Assembly (NCBI RefSeq): GCF_019024285.1
Contig: NZ_WMKZ01000001.1
Location: forward strand, 620,001-684,000
Length of the DNA: 64,000 bases
Direction of reading: 5' to 3'
Origin: Alkalihalobacterium elongatum
GTDB lineage: Bacteria > Bacillota > Bacilli > Bacillales > Bacillaceae_F
The position numbers and the translations under genes were made by a program. This document shows positions 26,075 to 35,567 of the stretch, one piece after another. The notes beneath the pieces were generated by a model. The model searched no databases and was not told the origin of the DNA. It saw only the letters and a program-made list of their open reading frames with translations. Within the stretch, counting starts at the first letter, position 1; the number at the start of each line of letters is the position of its first letter.

Positions 26075-27124
26075 TTATTTCAATAATTGTAATTTAACTA
26101 AACTCTCTGCGATTTGAACTGAGTTCCATGCAGCACCCTTAAGAAGGTTATCCGAGACGATCCACATATGGAAGCCATTATCTCGGTCTAAATCTTTTCG
26201 AATTCTACCCACAAATACATCATTTTTACCAACACAATCAATTGCCATTGGATATACTTGGTTTGCTGGGTCATCTTGTAATGTCACACCTGGTGAAGAA
26301 GCTAATAATTGCTTAATCTCTTCTGCTGTCGCTCCGCCCTTTTCCGTTTCAACGTAGACCGATTCTGAATGACCTGTTTCAACTGGCAGACGAACGCAAG
26401 TAGCAGCTACTTCTAGTTCTGGCAGGTGCATAATTTTTTTTGTTTCGTTAATCATCTTCATTTCTTCAAAAGTGTATCCATTTTCTTGGAATTTATCGAT
26501 TTGAGGGATCGCATTAAACGCAATTTGGTAATGCTTTTTATCCCCACCTACTGGAAGAACTTCTGGAGTTACTTCTTTTCCTTCCAACAGGTCCTTCGTT
26601 TGGTCTTTCATTTCATTAATGGCATTTAACCCTGCACCAGATACGGCTTGGTACGTTGAAACAACAACTTTTTTAATACCATATTTTTCACGTAATGGTT
26701 CAAGAGCAACTACCATTTGTATAGTTGAGCAATTTGGGTTTGCAATAATTCCGTTATGAAGTCGTAAATCTTCCTCATTTACTTCAGGTACAACTAGAGG
26801 TACATTTTCATCCATTCGGAACGCACTTGTATTATCAACACAAATCGCACCACGCTTTGCTGCTTCTGGAGCTAGCGCTTTAGAAACAGAACCTCCTGCG
26901 CTGAATAAGGCCAGTTGTACGCCTTCAAAACTTTCTGGAGTTGCTTCTTCAACAGTAATCTCTTCACCTTTAAAAATGATCTTCTTTCCTGCAGAACGCT
27001 TAGAAGAAAGTAGTTTAACCGATTGAATTGGAAAATCTCTTTCCTCTAATGTCTTTAACATTTGTTGCCCTACTGCTCCAGTTGCTCCTACGACCGCTAT
27101 ATGATATCCTTTTTCAACTGCCAT
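26075..27124 (-). CDS. asd: Aspartate-semialdehyde dehydrogenase
   Basis: The enzyme reduces aspartyl phosphate with NADPH, feeding dapA. It has 349 residues. An NADP Rossmann motif [11 protein letters not shown] is near the N-terminus, catalytic Cys in NPNCSTIQM (about 129), and [10 protein letters not shown] and ETGHSESV follow. It heads the asd-dapG-dapA block and is preceded by a 180-base gap with a candidate promoter, so it can be transcribed apart from the sporulation-specific dpaAB. Confidence 0.98.
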   Translation of the reverse strand: MAVEKGYHIAVVGATGAVGQQMLKTLEERDFPIQSVKLLSSKRSAGKKIIFKGEEITVEEATPESFEGVQLALFSAGGSVSKALAPEAAKRGAICVDNTSAFRMDENVPLVVPEVNEEDLRLHNGIIANPNCSTIQMVVALEPLREKYGIKKVVVSTYQAVSGAGLNAINEMKDQTKDLLEGKEVTPEVLPVGGDKKHYQIAFNAIPQIDKFQENGYTFEEMKMINETKKIMHLPELEVAATCVRLPVETGHSESVYVETEKGGATAEEIKQLLASSPGVTLQDDPANQVYPMAIDCVGKNDVFVGRIRKDLDRDNGFHMWIVSDNLLKGAAWNSVQIAESLVKLQLLK

Positions 27125-27208
27125 GTTTCCTATCTCCCTTCAAGATTCATAGTTTAATAGTGGATGTTTTAACACTCACCAAATTAAAAGTTCATATTGA
27201 TGACATCT

Positions 27209-27237
27209 ATTTTAACATACCAAAGCTTAAATGACAG
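27209..27237 (-). promoter_or_regulatory. Candidate sigma-A promoter of asd-dapG-dapA
   Basis: Minus-strand CTGTCA (27232-27237) and TAAAAT (27209-27214), preceded by a TATG extension, lie 17 bases apart, about 85 bases upstream of asd. A vegetative promoter here would allow lysine and peptidoglycan synthesis outside sporulation. Confidence 0.5.
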
Positions 27238-27303
27238 TAATCACCCAAGCACTTCTATTAAACTTTAAGGGAAATCTTCTTTTTTAGCAACAGCGTTATA
27301 AGA

Positions 27304-27897
27304 CTAGTCTCTGAATTTTTCCACTAAAACTGGTTGATATTGTTTACCAGCAATCGCAGACTCAATTGTTTCAGGTAATGCTTCCATTCTCGCTACAAGA
27401 GAGTTAGGTTTTACCTGTGGATTATCTTGACCAAATGGAACAAAGAAGATATTTTTTGTTGCCATTAACCTCATAATGTTAACTCCATTTAACCCGAGTG
27501 CATCGTTAGTAGAGATTGCTAGCACAACTGGCTTCCCATTTCTTAATGTAGCCTTTGCACCCATTAAAACAGGGGAATCCGTCATTGCATTTGCAAATTT
27601 ACTCGTTGAATTACCTGTCATCGGGGCAATTACCATACAATCTAATGGTGTACTTGGGCCAAACGGCTCTGCTTTTGGCATAGAGTCGACAATATCCTCT
27701 TGTGTAATCTCTTTAATCTTCTGGATCCAATCCTCACTTTTACCAAATTTTGTATCTGTTGATGCTACAGTATGCGTTACAAAAGGAGTCACCTTTGCAC
27801 CCAAATCAACAAGCTTCTTCATTTCAGGTAACACTTCATCATACGTACAATGAGAACCGGTTAATCCAAAGCCAATATGCTTTCCTTTTAATGACAT
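27304..27897 (-). CDS. dpaB: Dipicolinate synthase subunit B
   Basis: This flavoprotein-like subunit of dipicolinate synthase (SpoVFB) has 197 residues. It belongs to the flavin-dependent decarboxylase-like fold, with GFGLTGSHC at the N-terminus and MVIAPMTGNSTSKFANAMTD in the middle (the first 10 and last 10 residues are conserved blocks). It works in the mother cell with DpaA to oxidise dihydrodipicolinate to dipicolinic acid for the spore core. I chose ATG at 27897 because GGAGG lies 8 bases upstream; an ATG two codons earlier is too close to that site. Confidence 0.96.
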   Translation of the reverse strand: MSLKGKHIGFGLTGSHCTYDEVLPEMKKLVDLGAKVTPFVTHTVASTDTKFGKSEDWIQKIKEITQEDIVDSMPKAEPFGPSTPLDCMVIAPMTGNSTSKFANAMTDSPVLMGAKATLRNGKPVVLAISTNDALGLNGVNIMRLMATKNIFFVPFGQDNPQVKPNSLVARMEALPETIESAIAGKQYQPVLVEKFRD

Positions 27898-27913
27898 GAC
27901 CATGTCCTCCTTT

Positions 27914-28798
27914 TTATTTCTTATCTTGATCTTTTAATAAAGTAGCTAAGACGTTGGCAAGTATTTGACCTGCTGTTTTTGGAGCCACAATACCAGGTAA
28001 ACCAGGAGCGAGCAATGCTTTAATTCCTCTTTTTTCCGCAAATCGGAAATCCGTTCCACCTGGTTTTGAAGCAAGATCAATAATTAACGAATTTGTAGGC
28101 ATTTGCGCAATAACATCTGCCGTAACGATCATCGTTGGAATTGTATTTATACAAATATCTACATCTGCAACATAATCAATTAACTTCGATGTGTGAAACG
28201 GTTTTAGACCCATTTCAGTAATTCGAGCGATATGACTTGAATTTCTCGCCCCAACCTTGACATCTGCACCTAATGCAGCAAATGTCCTTGCTACTGACAT
28301 ACCGACACGACCAAAACCAATAACAACAACCTTTGAACTATGAATTGTGATGTCAGTATGTTGAATAGCCATCATTATAGTTCCTTCGACGGTAGGAATT
28401 GAATTATATATAGCGATGTCATCTCGATCTAAGAGCTTTACTAGTTGACGATGCGCAGTCTTAACAGTTTGGTTTAAATAATCATTTGTAATTCCTGTAT
28501 AGACTACACAATGCTCAGGTGTATTTTTTAAAATCTCCTTAGTTAGTTTTAATTCTTCATTTGAAAAAATCGTTTCGACTTCACCTTGTTTACCAGTTCC
28601 ACTAACTGGTAGTAATATAGCATCTACAGTATTAAAATCTACTTCATCTAATTGCTTCTTTGTTGCTCCTACAAACCCATCATCGAGTTGTTCAAAGCCA
28701 ACCATGGAGATTTTTCCATCTAGGCTAGAAAGTTTGCGAATAATTTCTAATTGCCTTGCATCTCCGCCCATAACAACAATATGCTTTCCAGTAAGCAT
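27914..28798 (-). CDS. dpaA: Dipicolinate synthase subunit A
   Basis: This NAD(P)-binding subunit of dipicolinate synthase (SpoVFA) has 294 residues. It opens with VVMGGDARQLEIIRKL and carries a second Rossmann motif VVIGFGRVGMSVARTFAALG at about 155-174. It is the first gene of the spore dpa set, with a GGGGAG ribosome site, and lies about 220 bases downstream of a sigma-K-like promoter, in keeping with mother-cell expression in B. subtilis. Confidence 0.97.
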   Translation of the reverse strand: MLTGKHIVVMGGDARQLEIIRKLSSLDGKISMVGFEQLDDGFVGATKKQLDEVDFNTVDAILLPVSGTGKQGEVETIFSNEELKLTKEILKNTPEHCVVYTGITNDYLNQTVKTAHRQLVKLLDRDDIAIYNSIPTVEGTIMMAIQHTDITIHSSKVVVIGFGRVGMSVARTFAALGADVKVGARNSSHIARITEMGLKPFHTSKLIDYVADVDICINTIPTMIVTADVIAQMPTNSLIIDLASKPGGTDFRFAEKRGIKALLAPGLPGIVAPKTAGQILANVLATLLKDQDKK

Positions 28799-29118
28799 CC
28801 TTATTTCTCCCCTTTCCTTTTAAAATGAAACTCATAATAAGTAATGGTTAACCATCCTTATCATTTTTGGGGTTAGTCGGTGGTTTTAGTAACTATTCTT
28901 TTTAAGTCTTTTAGGTTGGTAAGCGTCGACGTAACGGAATGTCAATAGAAAACTGAAACAGTAAATAAATGTGATTGCTTTAATTCATTTTCCATACCTA
29001 TTTGTTATTACCTTAGCTATTTCACAACTAGCATATGTATCTAATGTAAAATGGGTGAATATTTACTTTACAATTATTAGGGTGTTTGATTATGGTATCT
29101 TTTTAACAGCACCCAGGC
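28799..29118. other. dpaA upstream region (promoter and long leader)
   Basis: This 320-base gap has no gene. It holds a sigma-K-type promoter (29029-29057), a perfect 12-base palindrome ATGGTTAACCAT (28844-28855) close to the dpaA ribosome site, and a minus-strand TTGACA with no good -10 partner near 28940. I do not see a lysine riboswitch. Confidence 0.55.
29029..29057 (-). promoter_or_regulatory. Sigma-K-type promoter of dpaA-dpaB
   Basis: The minus strand reads CATATGCTA (29029-29037), matching the sigma-K -10 CATANNNTA. An AC dinucleotide lies 17 bases upstream (29055-29056, within CACC), matching the sigma-K -35. The spoVF operon of B. subtilis is sigma-K dependent. Confidence 0.7.
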
Positions 29119-29151
29119 AAAAAAAGAAACTGACATGAAATGTCAGTTTCT
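29119..29151 (-). terminator. Intrinsic terminator of ymxH
   Basis: AGAAACTGACAT (29125-29136) pairs with ATGTCAGTTTCT (29140-29151), 3-base loop, followed by seven T on the minus strand. Confidence 0.9.
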
Positions 29152-29165
29152 CTGTGCTACTCGAT

Positions 29166-29405
29166 TTAAAATTCTCCCATATCAATAATTATCATGTCTG
29201 CCCCAATCTTTTTAATTTGATTCCAATACACCATAACTTCTTTATCCTTTTTCCCAAATCCAAACCATTTCATTGTCGGAATAATAAATGCTTGAATTTG
29301 GCCAGTATTTTCATCAATTACAAGATCAGTCTGTCCGAGAATGCCTAAACGTTCTCCTTTTTGATAATCAATGATTTCCTTACCACTTATTTCACTTAAC
29401 CTCAC
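29166..29405 (-). CDS. ymxH: YlmC/YmxH PRC-barrel sporulation protein
   Basis: The product is 79 residues, a single PRC-barrel domain starting MRLSEISGKEIIDYQKGERLG, with no membrane segment. YlmC/YmxH proteins are confined to spore formers and their function is unclear. GTG start at 29405 with GGAGGG 6 bases upstream. It lies between mlpA (whose terminator separates them) and dpaA, as in B. subtilis, and has its own terminator. Confidence 0.9.
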   Translation of the reverse strand: MRLSEISGKEIIDYQKGERLGILGQTDLVIDENTGQIQAFIIPTMKWFGFGKKDKEVMVYWNQIKKIGADMIIIDMGEF

Positions 29406-29461
29406 GTTGATCCCTCCCTACTACAGATCAGTCCCTTTATATTTCTTATGAACTTTTGGAC

Positions 29462-29491
29462 AAAAAAATACCAGGTTCAATTAAACCTGGT
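29462..29491 (-). terminator. Intrinsic terminator of mlpA
   Basis: ACCAGGTT (29470-29477) pairs with AACCTGGT (29484-29491), followed on the minus strand by ATTTTTTTG. It starts 18 bases past the mlpA stop. Confidence 0.88.
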
Positions 29492-29508
29492 CATAAGAAA
29501 CTTATTAT

Positions 29509-30750
29509 TTACTGTTGCAATCCTTTAGGTAATTCACCTTTTGGACTAATTAGGGAAATTGCAGGCGTACTTGTAAAAATTGTTTTTGCTAAATCATTTA
29601 CTGCTTCAAGTGAGACAGTGTTAATCTCATCAATGATTTCATCTAATGAACGATGGCGTCTTAACAATAATTCATTTTTGCCGTTTCGGCTCATACGACT
29701 ATTTGTACTCTCAAGACTTAACATTAAGTTTCCTTTTAATTGTTCTTTACCGTTTTTGAGCTCTTTCTCTTTAATTCCATCTTGACTTAATTGACCAACC
29801 GTATACATAACCGCTTCATATAATTCATCTAGTTGATGTGGAGCAGTACCAGAGTACAATGTTAATACTCCATCATCTTGATAAGCAGTATGATAGGAGA
29901 ATACAGAGTAAGCTAAGCCACGTTTTTCACGAATTTCTTGGAAAAGACGGCTGCTCATGCTACCACCTAAAATGTTATTTAAAAGGACAAGACTGTAGAT
30001 ATCCTTATGTCCAATTTGTAAGCCCTGATAACCTATACAAATATGAGCTTGTTCTGTTTCTTTTTTCCTCGCAATTTGATCTGCCAAGAATAGAGGTTTC
30101 TGAACAGTTCCTGCTCCGTCACTTTTTTGTACTGTAGAAAATGTTTCCTTAACCTTTTCGATAAGCTTTTCATCTACATTACCAGCAATTGATACGACTA
30201 CATTTTCAGCTGTATAAAATCTTTTCATGTAGTCACGAAGAAGATCAGCATCAAAGGAACTTAATGTGTCCACAGTTCCTAGGATTGGTAGTCCAAGTGG
30301 ATGGTCACCATAAGTCGCTTTTGATAATAGGTCATGTACAATATCATCTGGAGTATCATCTACCATTTTTATTTCTTCAAAAACTACATTTTTCTCCTTT
30401 TCAAGCTCCTTATGAGCAAAAACAGAGTTGAAGAACATATCAGATAAAACATCTAATGCATAATCAGCATGTTCATCTAAAACTTTCGAGTAATAGCACG
30501 TATACTCTTTAGAAGTAAATGCATTAACTTGACCACCAATACAATCAAATGCTTCTGCAATATCTGCAGCAGATCTCGTATTCGTTCCTTTGAAAAACAT
30601 ATGCTCTAAAAAATGCGATACTCCATTCTCACGTTTTTCTTCAAATCTTGAACCTGTGCCAATCCATATTCCTATAGACACTGAACGTACATGAGGTATT
30701 TGTTCAAAAAGTATTCGTAATCCATTTGGTAATTCCATTTTTTGTATCAA
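29509..30750 (-). CDS. mlpA: M16-family zinc peptidase MlpA
   Basis: The product is 413 residues. The active-site HxxEH is HFLEHMFFKGT at about 44-54, with the conserved distal Glu in the following helix, and the C-terminal half carries REKRGLAYSVFS. It is a mitochondrial-processing-peptidase-like enzyme; in B. subtilis it has been linked to regulation of the extracellular protease AprE. TTG start at 30750 preceded by GGGGG at 7 bases. It follows ylxY by 16 bases, the conserved pnp-ylxY-mlpA order. Confidence 0.95.
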   Translation of the reverse strand: MIQKMELPNGLRILFEQIPHVRSVSIGIWIGTGSRFEEKRENGVSHFLEHMFFKGTNTRSAADIAEAFDCIGGQVNAFTSKEYTCYYSKVLDEHADYALDVLSDMFFNSVFAHKELEKEKNVVFEEIKMVDDTPDDIVHDLLSKATYGDHPLGLPILGTVDTLSSFDADLLRDYMKRFYTAENVVVSIAGNVDEKLIEKVKETFSTVQKSDGAGTVQKPLFLADQIARKKETEQAHICIGYQGLQIGHKDIYSLVLLNNILGGSMSSRLFQEIREKRGLAYSVFSYHTAYQDDGVLTLYSGTAPHQLDELYEAVMYTVGQLSQDGIKEKELKNGKEQLKGNLMLSLESTNSRMSRNGKNELLLRRHRSLDEIIDEINTVSLEAVNDLAKTIFTSTPAISLISPKGELPKGLQQ

Positions 30751-30766
30751 TATACATCCCCCTAAC

Positions 30767-31744
30767 TTAGTCTAGGGTTACACCAAAATTAATCCTTGAC
30801 TCATCCATTAAATGTGATACGTTACCGATTTGATATCCCTTGTCCTTAATACCGACAATCATTTGCTCTAGACCTGCTGCAGTTGAAGATGTCGGATGCA
30901 TGAGGACCATCGCTCCTGGATGGATGTTATTTAGGACTCTTTGTACCATTGATTGTGGCTCTGGCCGCTTCCAATCAACTGTATCAACACTCCACATTAT
31001 CGTTTTCATATTTAAGTTTGCAGCAATATCGACAACTTCTTGCCGAAAGCTACCACTTGGAGGAGCAAACCACTTTGGTGTAACTTCTAATGTTGCGTAG
31101 ATTACTTCATTTGTTTTTTTAAGCTCTTCACTTATTCGTGAAGTGGATAAGTGTTTCATATCTGGGTGTGAATATGCATGATTACCTATTTCATGACCTT
31201 CTTCTAGTATCATTTTAGCCAATTTAGGATTATTTTTTACCCAAGAGCCATCAAGAAAGAAAGTGGATTTAACATCATACTCATTCATCACCTTAAGCAT
31301 ATCAGGTAAATACTCATTACCCCAAGCTACATTAACAAGTAGGCTAACCATAGGTTTTTCTGGGTTTCCTTTATAAATAGGCAACGGAGGCAAGTCATCT
31401 AAATGAACACTCGGCTCTATTTCTCGAAAAACTAGTTTATGTTTATCAAAAGCAGCTTGTTTCTTCATTTTCTGGTAAGATGCTTCAATATCAACTTCAA
31501 TACCATTATACCCAGGTATTGCTTTCCACACCTTATCTGCAACTGCATCAATTGCTGGTTTCTCATACTTTTTTGCTTCAGTAGCGATTTGTTCATATAG
31601 TGGATCTTGCATCTTGGTCACCATTATTGACTCTTGCTTCAATTGGTCTATGTAATTCACTGAAAATGGGTTTTGTATCGTCCCATAGGCAATTAAAATA
31701 ATAATTAGAAAGATAAATAAATGAACACCATACCTACTTCTCAT
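30767..31744 (-). CDS. ylxY: YlxY, polysaccharide deacetylase-like protein
   Basis: The product is 325 residues with an N-terminal membrane anchor or signal segment (GVHLFIFLIIILIAYG, about 6-21) and a NodB-type domain at about 125-310. The metal-binding His pair is present (GNHAYSHPDM), as is PPSGSFRQEV. The usual catalytic TFDDGP at the domain start is replaced by VNVAWGNEY, so the conserved Asp pair is missing. Activity as a deacetylase is therefore doubtful. Position between pnp and mlpA is as in B. subtilis, where it is a sporulation-period gene. Confidence 0.93.
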   Translation of the reverse strand: MRSRYGVHLFIFLIIILIAYGTIQNPFSVNYIDQLKQESIMVTKMQDPLYEQIATEAKKYEKPAIDAVADKVWKAIPGYNGIEVDIEASYQKMKKQAAFDKHKLVFREIEPSVHLDDLPPLPIYKGNPEKPMVSLLVNVAWGNEYLPDMLKVMNEYDVKSTFFLDGSWVKNNPKLAKMILEEGHEIGNHAYSHPDMKHLSTSRISEELKKTNEVIYATLEVTPKWFAPPSGSFRQEVVDIAANLNMKTIMWSVDTVDWKRPEPQSMVQRVLNNIHPGAMVLMHPTSSTAAGLEQMIVGIKDKGYQIGNVSHLMDESRINFGVTLD

Positions 31745-31839
31745 TGTTCTACCCCCTTGTACTAAATCGTATGCACCATTTGGACAGGGTAGAACATTGT
31801 ACTTATTGAAAAATCTAGTTATCGCATTGAATAGCGCTT

Positions 31840-31867
31840 AAAAAGAGACTGGTCACTGTCCAGCCTC
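31840..31867 (-). terminator. Intrinsic terminator of pnp
   Basis: GAGACTGG (31845-31852) pairs with CCAGCCTC (31860-31867) with one G-U, followed by five T on the minus strand. The arm resembles the GAGGCT-type arms of the long palindromes near truB and polC. Confidence 0.75.
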
Positions 31868-31873
31868 TCATTA

Positions 31874-33973
31874 TTAACTTTCTTGCTTTTGTTCTTTTAG
31901 TAACACTTTACGAGATAAATTTACTCGTCCTTGTGGATCGATTTCTGTGACTTTAACTAAAATTTCATCACCGATTTTCACCACATCTTCCACTTTGTTC
32001 ACCCGTTCCTCAGCTAACTGGGAAATGTGAACAAGTCCGTCCTTACCTTTGAATAATTCGACAAATGCACCAAATTTCTCAATACGCTTTACTTTACCTA
32101 AATAAGTTTGTCCTACTTCTACTTCACGAACGATATCTTCAATGATTGATTTGGCTTTTAAGTTCATTTCATGATTAACAGAAGAGATATACACTGTACC
32201 ATCTTGTTCAATGTCAATTTTAACCCCTGTATCCTCAATAATCTTATTAATCATTTTTCCACTTGGACCAATAACATCACGGATTTTATCTGGATTAATC
32301 TTCATTGTCAATATCTTAGGTGCATATTCTGATAGTTCATTACGTGATTCGCCGATTGCAGCTAACATACTATCTAAAATCACCATACGACCACGTTTTG
32401 CTTGATCAAGTGCTTCCTTTAAGATGTAACGATCAATACCACTGATCTTAATATCCATTTGTAGTGCAGTAATACCATCTTTTGTACCCGCTACTTTAAA
32501 GTCCATATCACCTAATGCATCTTCCATACCTTGAATGTCTGTCAGAACCGTAACATCTTCACCTGATTTGACAAGACCCATAGCTATACCCGCAACAGGT
32601 GCTTTAATCGGGACACCAGCATCCATCATCGCTAACGTACTTGCACAAATCGATGCTTGTGATGTTGAACCGTTTGATTCTAGCACTTCAGAAACTAAAC
32701 GGATCGTGTAAGGGAAATCATTTTCATTAGGAATAACAGGTTCTAATGCACGTTCTCCAAGTGCACCATGTCCAATTTCACGTCGACCTGGTCCTCTGAT
32801 TGGTCCTGTTTCACCAACACTAAATTGAGGGAAATTATAGTGGTGCATAAATCGTTTTGATTCTTCTATCCCTAAACCGTCAAGAATTTGAACGTCACCT
32901 AATGCACCTAATGTACAAATACTGAGAGCTTGAGTTTGTCCGCGTGTAAATAAACCAGAACCATGTGTTCTCGGTAATAATTTTACTTGTGAGGACAGCG
33001 CACGAATCTCATCAATTGCTCGTCCATCTGGTCTTACTTTTTCTTTTGTAATTAAGCGTCTAACTTCTTCTTTTACAATTTTATGTAAAATTTCTTTTAC
33101 TTCTGATAAACTAATTTCTTCGTTTTCTTCGAATTTGGCTACTGTTTCGTTAATAACTCCATCAATTGCATCTTGACGTGCATGTTTTTCAACAACTTGT
33201 ACAGCTTGTTTTAAGTCCGACTCTGCGATTGCACGAACTTGTTGCTCTAACTCTGAATCAAGTTCTCGTAAAACTACTTCCTTCTTCTCTTTGCCAACTT
33301 TAGAAACAACCTCTTCTTGGAATGCAATAAGACGTTTAATTTCCTCATGACCAAACATAATAGCTTCTAACATGACTTCCTCGGGAACTTCGTCCGCACC
33401 GGCTTCAACCATGTTAATGGCTTCTTTTGTACCCGCTACTACTAAGTTAATATCACTGTTCTCTAGTTGAGTTGGTGTTGGATTAATAACAAACTCATCG
33501 TTAATTCGACCTACTGTAACCCCAGCAATCGGACCGTCGAACGGGATATCAGAAATACTTAGTGCTAAACTTGAACCAATCATGGCAGCCATTTCGGAAG
33601 AACAATCTTGGTCCACACTCATAACAATACTAATGACTTGAACTTCGTTACGGAAGCCATCAGCAAATAGTGGGCGAATTGGACGGTCAATTAAGCGACT
33701 GGCAAGAATTGCTTTTTCACTAGGCCGTCCCTCACGTTTAATAAATCCACCTGGAATTTTACCAACGGCGTAAAGACGTTCTTCATAATTTACAGTAAGT
33801 GGGAAAAACGGTAAGTCTTTCGGTTCTTTTGAAGCTGTTACCGTAGAAAGTACAGCAGTATCACCATAACGGACCATGACAGCTCCGTTTGCTTGTTTTG
33901 CTAATTGACCTGTTTCTACCGTCAATTGGCGACCTGCCCACTCAAAAGAAAAAACTTGGTTTTCTTGTTCCAT
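31874..33973 (-). CDS. pnp: Polynucleotide phosphorylase
   Basis: This 3'-to-5' phosphorolytic exoribonuclease, the main one in Bacillus, has 699 residues. Two RNase PH domains are joined by a helical linker; the second carries the catalytic region with [10 protein letters not shown] at about 488-497. Then come a KH domain ([12 protein letters not shown], about 565) and an S1 domain (about 620-690, [20 protein letters not shown]). It is transcribed from its own promoter after the rpsO terminator, with possible read-through from rpsO. Confidence 0.98.
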   Translation of the reverse strand: MEQENQVFSFEWAGRQLTVETGQLAKQANGAVMVRYGDTAVLSTVTASKEPKDLPFFPLTVNYEERLYAVGKIPGGFIKREGRPSEKAILASRLIDRPIRPLFADGFRNEVQVISIVMSVDQDCSSEMAAMIGSSLALSISDIPFDGPIAGVTVGRINDEFVINPTPTQLENSDINLVVAGTKEAINMVEAGADEVPEEVMLEAIMFGHEEIKRLIAFQEEVVSKVGKEKKEVVLRELDSELEQQVRAIAESDLKQAVQVVEKHARQDAIDGVINETVAKFEENEEISLSEVKEILHKIVKEEVRRLITKEKVRPDGRAIDEIRALSSQVKLLPRTHGSGLFTRGQTQALSICTLGALGDVQILDGLGIEESKRFMHHYNFPQFSVGETGPIRGPGRREIGHGALGERALEPVIPNENDFPYTIRLVSEVLESNGSTSQASICASTLAMMDAGVPIKAPVAGIAMGLVKSGEDVTVLTDIQGMEDALGDMDFKVAGTKDGITALQMDIKISGIDRYILKEALDQAKRGRMVILDSMLAAIGESRNELSEYAPKILTMKINPDKIRDVIGPSGKMINKIIEDTGVKIDIEQDGTVYISSVNHEMNLKAKSIIEDIVREVEVGQTYLGKVKRIEKFGAFVELFKGKDGLVHISQLAEERVNKVEDVVKIGDEILVKVTEIDPQGRVNLSRKVLLKEQKQES

Positions 33974-34031
33974 ACAGGTTTGTACTCCTCTCGTTAAACA
34001 AAATGGTTCAATATGTCTTTATTATTACCTA

Positions 34032-34060
34032 TTTATACTTAAAATAAAAGAATAAATCAA
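34032..34060 (-). promoter_or_regulatory. Candidate sigma-A promoter of pnp
   Basis: Minus-strand TTGATT (34055-34060) and TATAAA (34032-34037) are 17 bases apart, about 60 bases upstream of the pnp start and downstream of the rpsO terminator. Confidence 0.5.
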
Positions 34061-34101
34061 ATATGCAACTAACTGGTTAAAATAACCATTAATTTTTCCT
34101 A

Positions 34102-34130
34102 ATAAAAAAGCGGGAATGCTCCCGCTTTTT
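34102..34130 (-). terminator. Intrinsic terminator of rpsO
   Basis: AAAAAGCGGGA (34105-34115) pairs with TCCCGCTTTTT (34120-34130) around ATGC, followed by a T run. It is a strong, compact terminator. Confidence 0.93.
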
Positions 34131-34149
34131 ATTAAGTGTTAACTTGTGA

Positions 34150-34419
34150 TTAGCGACGTAATCCTAGCTTATCAACAAGGTTACGGTAACGAATTACATC
34201 TTTATTACGTAGATACGTTAAAAGATTACGACGTTGCCCAACCATTTTCAAAAGACCACGACGTGAGTGGTGATCCTTCTTATGAGTACGTAAGTGCCCA
34301 TTTAATGTGTTGATTTGCTCAGTAAGGATAGCGATTTGTACCTCTGGAGAACCAGTGTCATTTTCATGAGTTTTGTACTCACTGATGATCTCGTTCTTAC
34401 GTTCTTGTGTTAGTGCCAT
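34150..34419 (-). CDS. rpsO: 30S ribosomal protein S15
   Basis: This 89-residue primary binder of 16S rRNA carries the family signature [14 protein letters not shown]-type sequence (here [15 protein letters not shown]) and LLTYLRNKD. The ATG at 34419 (MALTQERK) follows AGGAGGTGGATAGG and gives the standard length; upstream in-frame codons are not part of the protein. A stem-loop in the leader may be the S15 autoregulatory site. Confidence 0.98.
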   Translation of the reverse strand: MALTQERKNEIISEYKTHENDTGSPEVQIAILTEQINTLNGHLRTHKKDHHSRRGLLKMVGQRRNLLTYLRNKDVIRYRNLVDKLGLRR

Positions 34420-34455
34420 CCTATCCACCTCCTTTAATATAATCACCAGTAACCT

Positions 34456-34482
34456 AGCAAAACGTCGGTGAGTCGATTTGCC
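34456..34482 (-). promoter_or_regulatory. Possible S15 autoregulatory stem-loop in the rpsO leader
   Basis: On the minus strand GGCAAATCG and CGACGTTTTGC pair around ACTCAC with a small asymmetric bulge, about 40 bases upstream of the rpsO start. S15 leaders in Geobacillus and other Firmicutes bind S15; this is a positional and structural guess. Confidence 0.35.
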
Positions 34483-34591
34483 AAGCAATGGTTTGTGATG
34501 ATATTCAAATTGGAGCACATGTCCTCTTTAAACTCATCATAGTACTTTTAGTACAAATATTAGAATACCTTTTTTTTATAAGAAATGCAAG

Positions 34592-35536
34592 TTATTTAGC
34601 CTTATTTAATTGAAAATACCTTTCTGCTGCATTTTTATCTAATTCAATTTGAGTTACAAGCTCATTCATTGACTCAAACTTTTTCTCTGTTCTTATATAT
34701 TGATGGAAAGTAAGAGAAATGGCTTCATCATAAATCTCTTCATTAAAGTTAAATAAATGTACTTCGATTGTTGGAAGTGCCTCTCCATCTTTAAAGGTCG
34801 GCCGATATCCTATGTTACAAACACCTTCTTGTTCTGTTCCTCTTACATTTAGCGTAACAGCATAGACACCCAGCTTAGGAATCATATATCGATTAGTTAA
34901 TCTAATATTAGCCGTAGGAAAACCAATAGTTCTTCCACGTTTATCCCCATGCACAACAACACCTTCGACAACGTAATGACGGCCGAGAAGCTCGGTAAGC
35001 TCATCTACAGCTCCAGCTTCAATTTTACTTCTAATTAAAGTCGAACTAATCTTTAATTCGCCTAATTGGACTTTATTTACTGTTGTCTGCTCAAATACGC
35101 CTCTAGAGTGGAAAGGGAGCGTTTCCATTGTTCCTTTTCCTAAATGTCCGTAACTGTAATCAAAACCAGCTACTACATGCTTAACATGCATATTGATTAA
35201 GTAGTCATCAACAAATTGTTGAGGTGTTAGTTTTGAGAATGAGTGGTCAAACTGAACTACAAAAAGTTGGTCCACACCCAATTTAGATATTACTTCAATT
35301 TTTTGATCTAAAGGTGTAATATACATCATTGGTTCTGCAGTCTTCCTTAATACCTCTTTTGGATGCGGATTAAACGTCATAACAGAAGTTAGTATACCTT
35401 TTTGTACGGCAATATCTTTTGCCGTCTCAATAACCTTTTGATGACCTATATGTACCCCATCAAAATAGCCTAGTGCCATAACTGTAGGTTTTACATTTCT
35501 ATTCTGCAGCGGGTAGGATAAATGGATAACGTCCAA
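34592..35536 (-). CDS. ribF: Bifunctional riboflavin kinase/FAD synthetase
   Basis: The product is 314 residues that convert riboflavin to FMN and then to FAD. The N-terminal adenylyltransferase domain contains ALGYFDGVHIGHQKVI (nucleotide-binding HxGH) at about 21-36. The C-terminal riboflavin kinase domain (about 185-310) contains GRTIGFPTANI. TTG start at 35536, 6 bases after AAGGTGA. Called ribC in B. subtilis, where it follows truB, as here (31-base gap). No FMN riboswitch is seen upstream. Confidence 0.97.
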   Translation of the reverse strand: MDVIHLSYPLQNRNVKPTVMALGYFDGVHIGHQKVIETAKDIAVQKGILTSVMTFNPHPKEVLRKTAEPMMYITPLDQKIEVISKLGVDQLFVVQFDHSFSKLTPQQFVDDYLINMHVKHVVAGFDYSYGHLGKGTMETLPFHSRGVFEQTTVNKVQLGELKISSTLIRSKIEAGAVDELTELLGRHYVVEGVVVHGDKRGRTIGFPTANIRLTNRYMIPKLGVYAVTLNVRGTEQEGVCNIGYRPTFKDGEALPTIEVHLFNFNEEIYDEAISLTFHQYIRTEKKFESMNELVTQIELDKNAAERYFQLNKAK

Positions 35537-35567
35537 TGTCTTTCACCTTCTTTTAGTTGAGATAGGA

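Noticed and set aside
28799-29118. Lysine riboswitch upstream of the dpa/dap genes
   Set aside because: The gap lacks the conserved lysine-riboswitch blocks; a sigma-K promoter and short dyads explain it better.
35537-35567. FMN riboswitch controlling ribF
   Set aside because: Only 31 bases separate truB and ribF, far too short for an RFN element.
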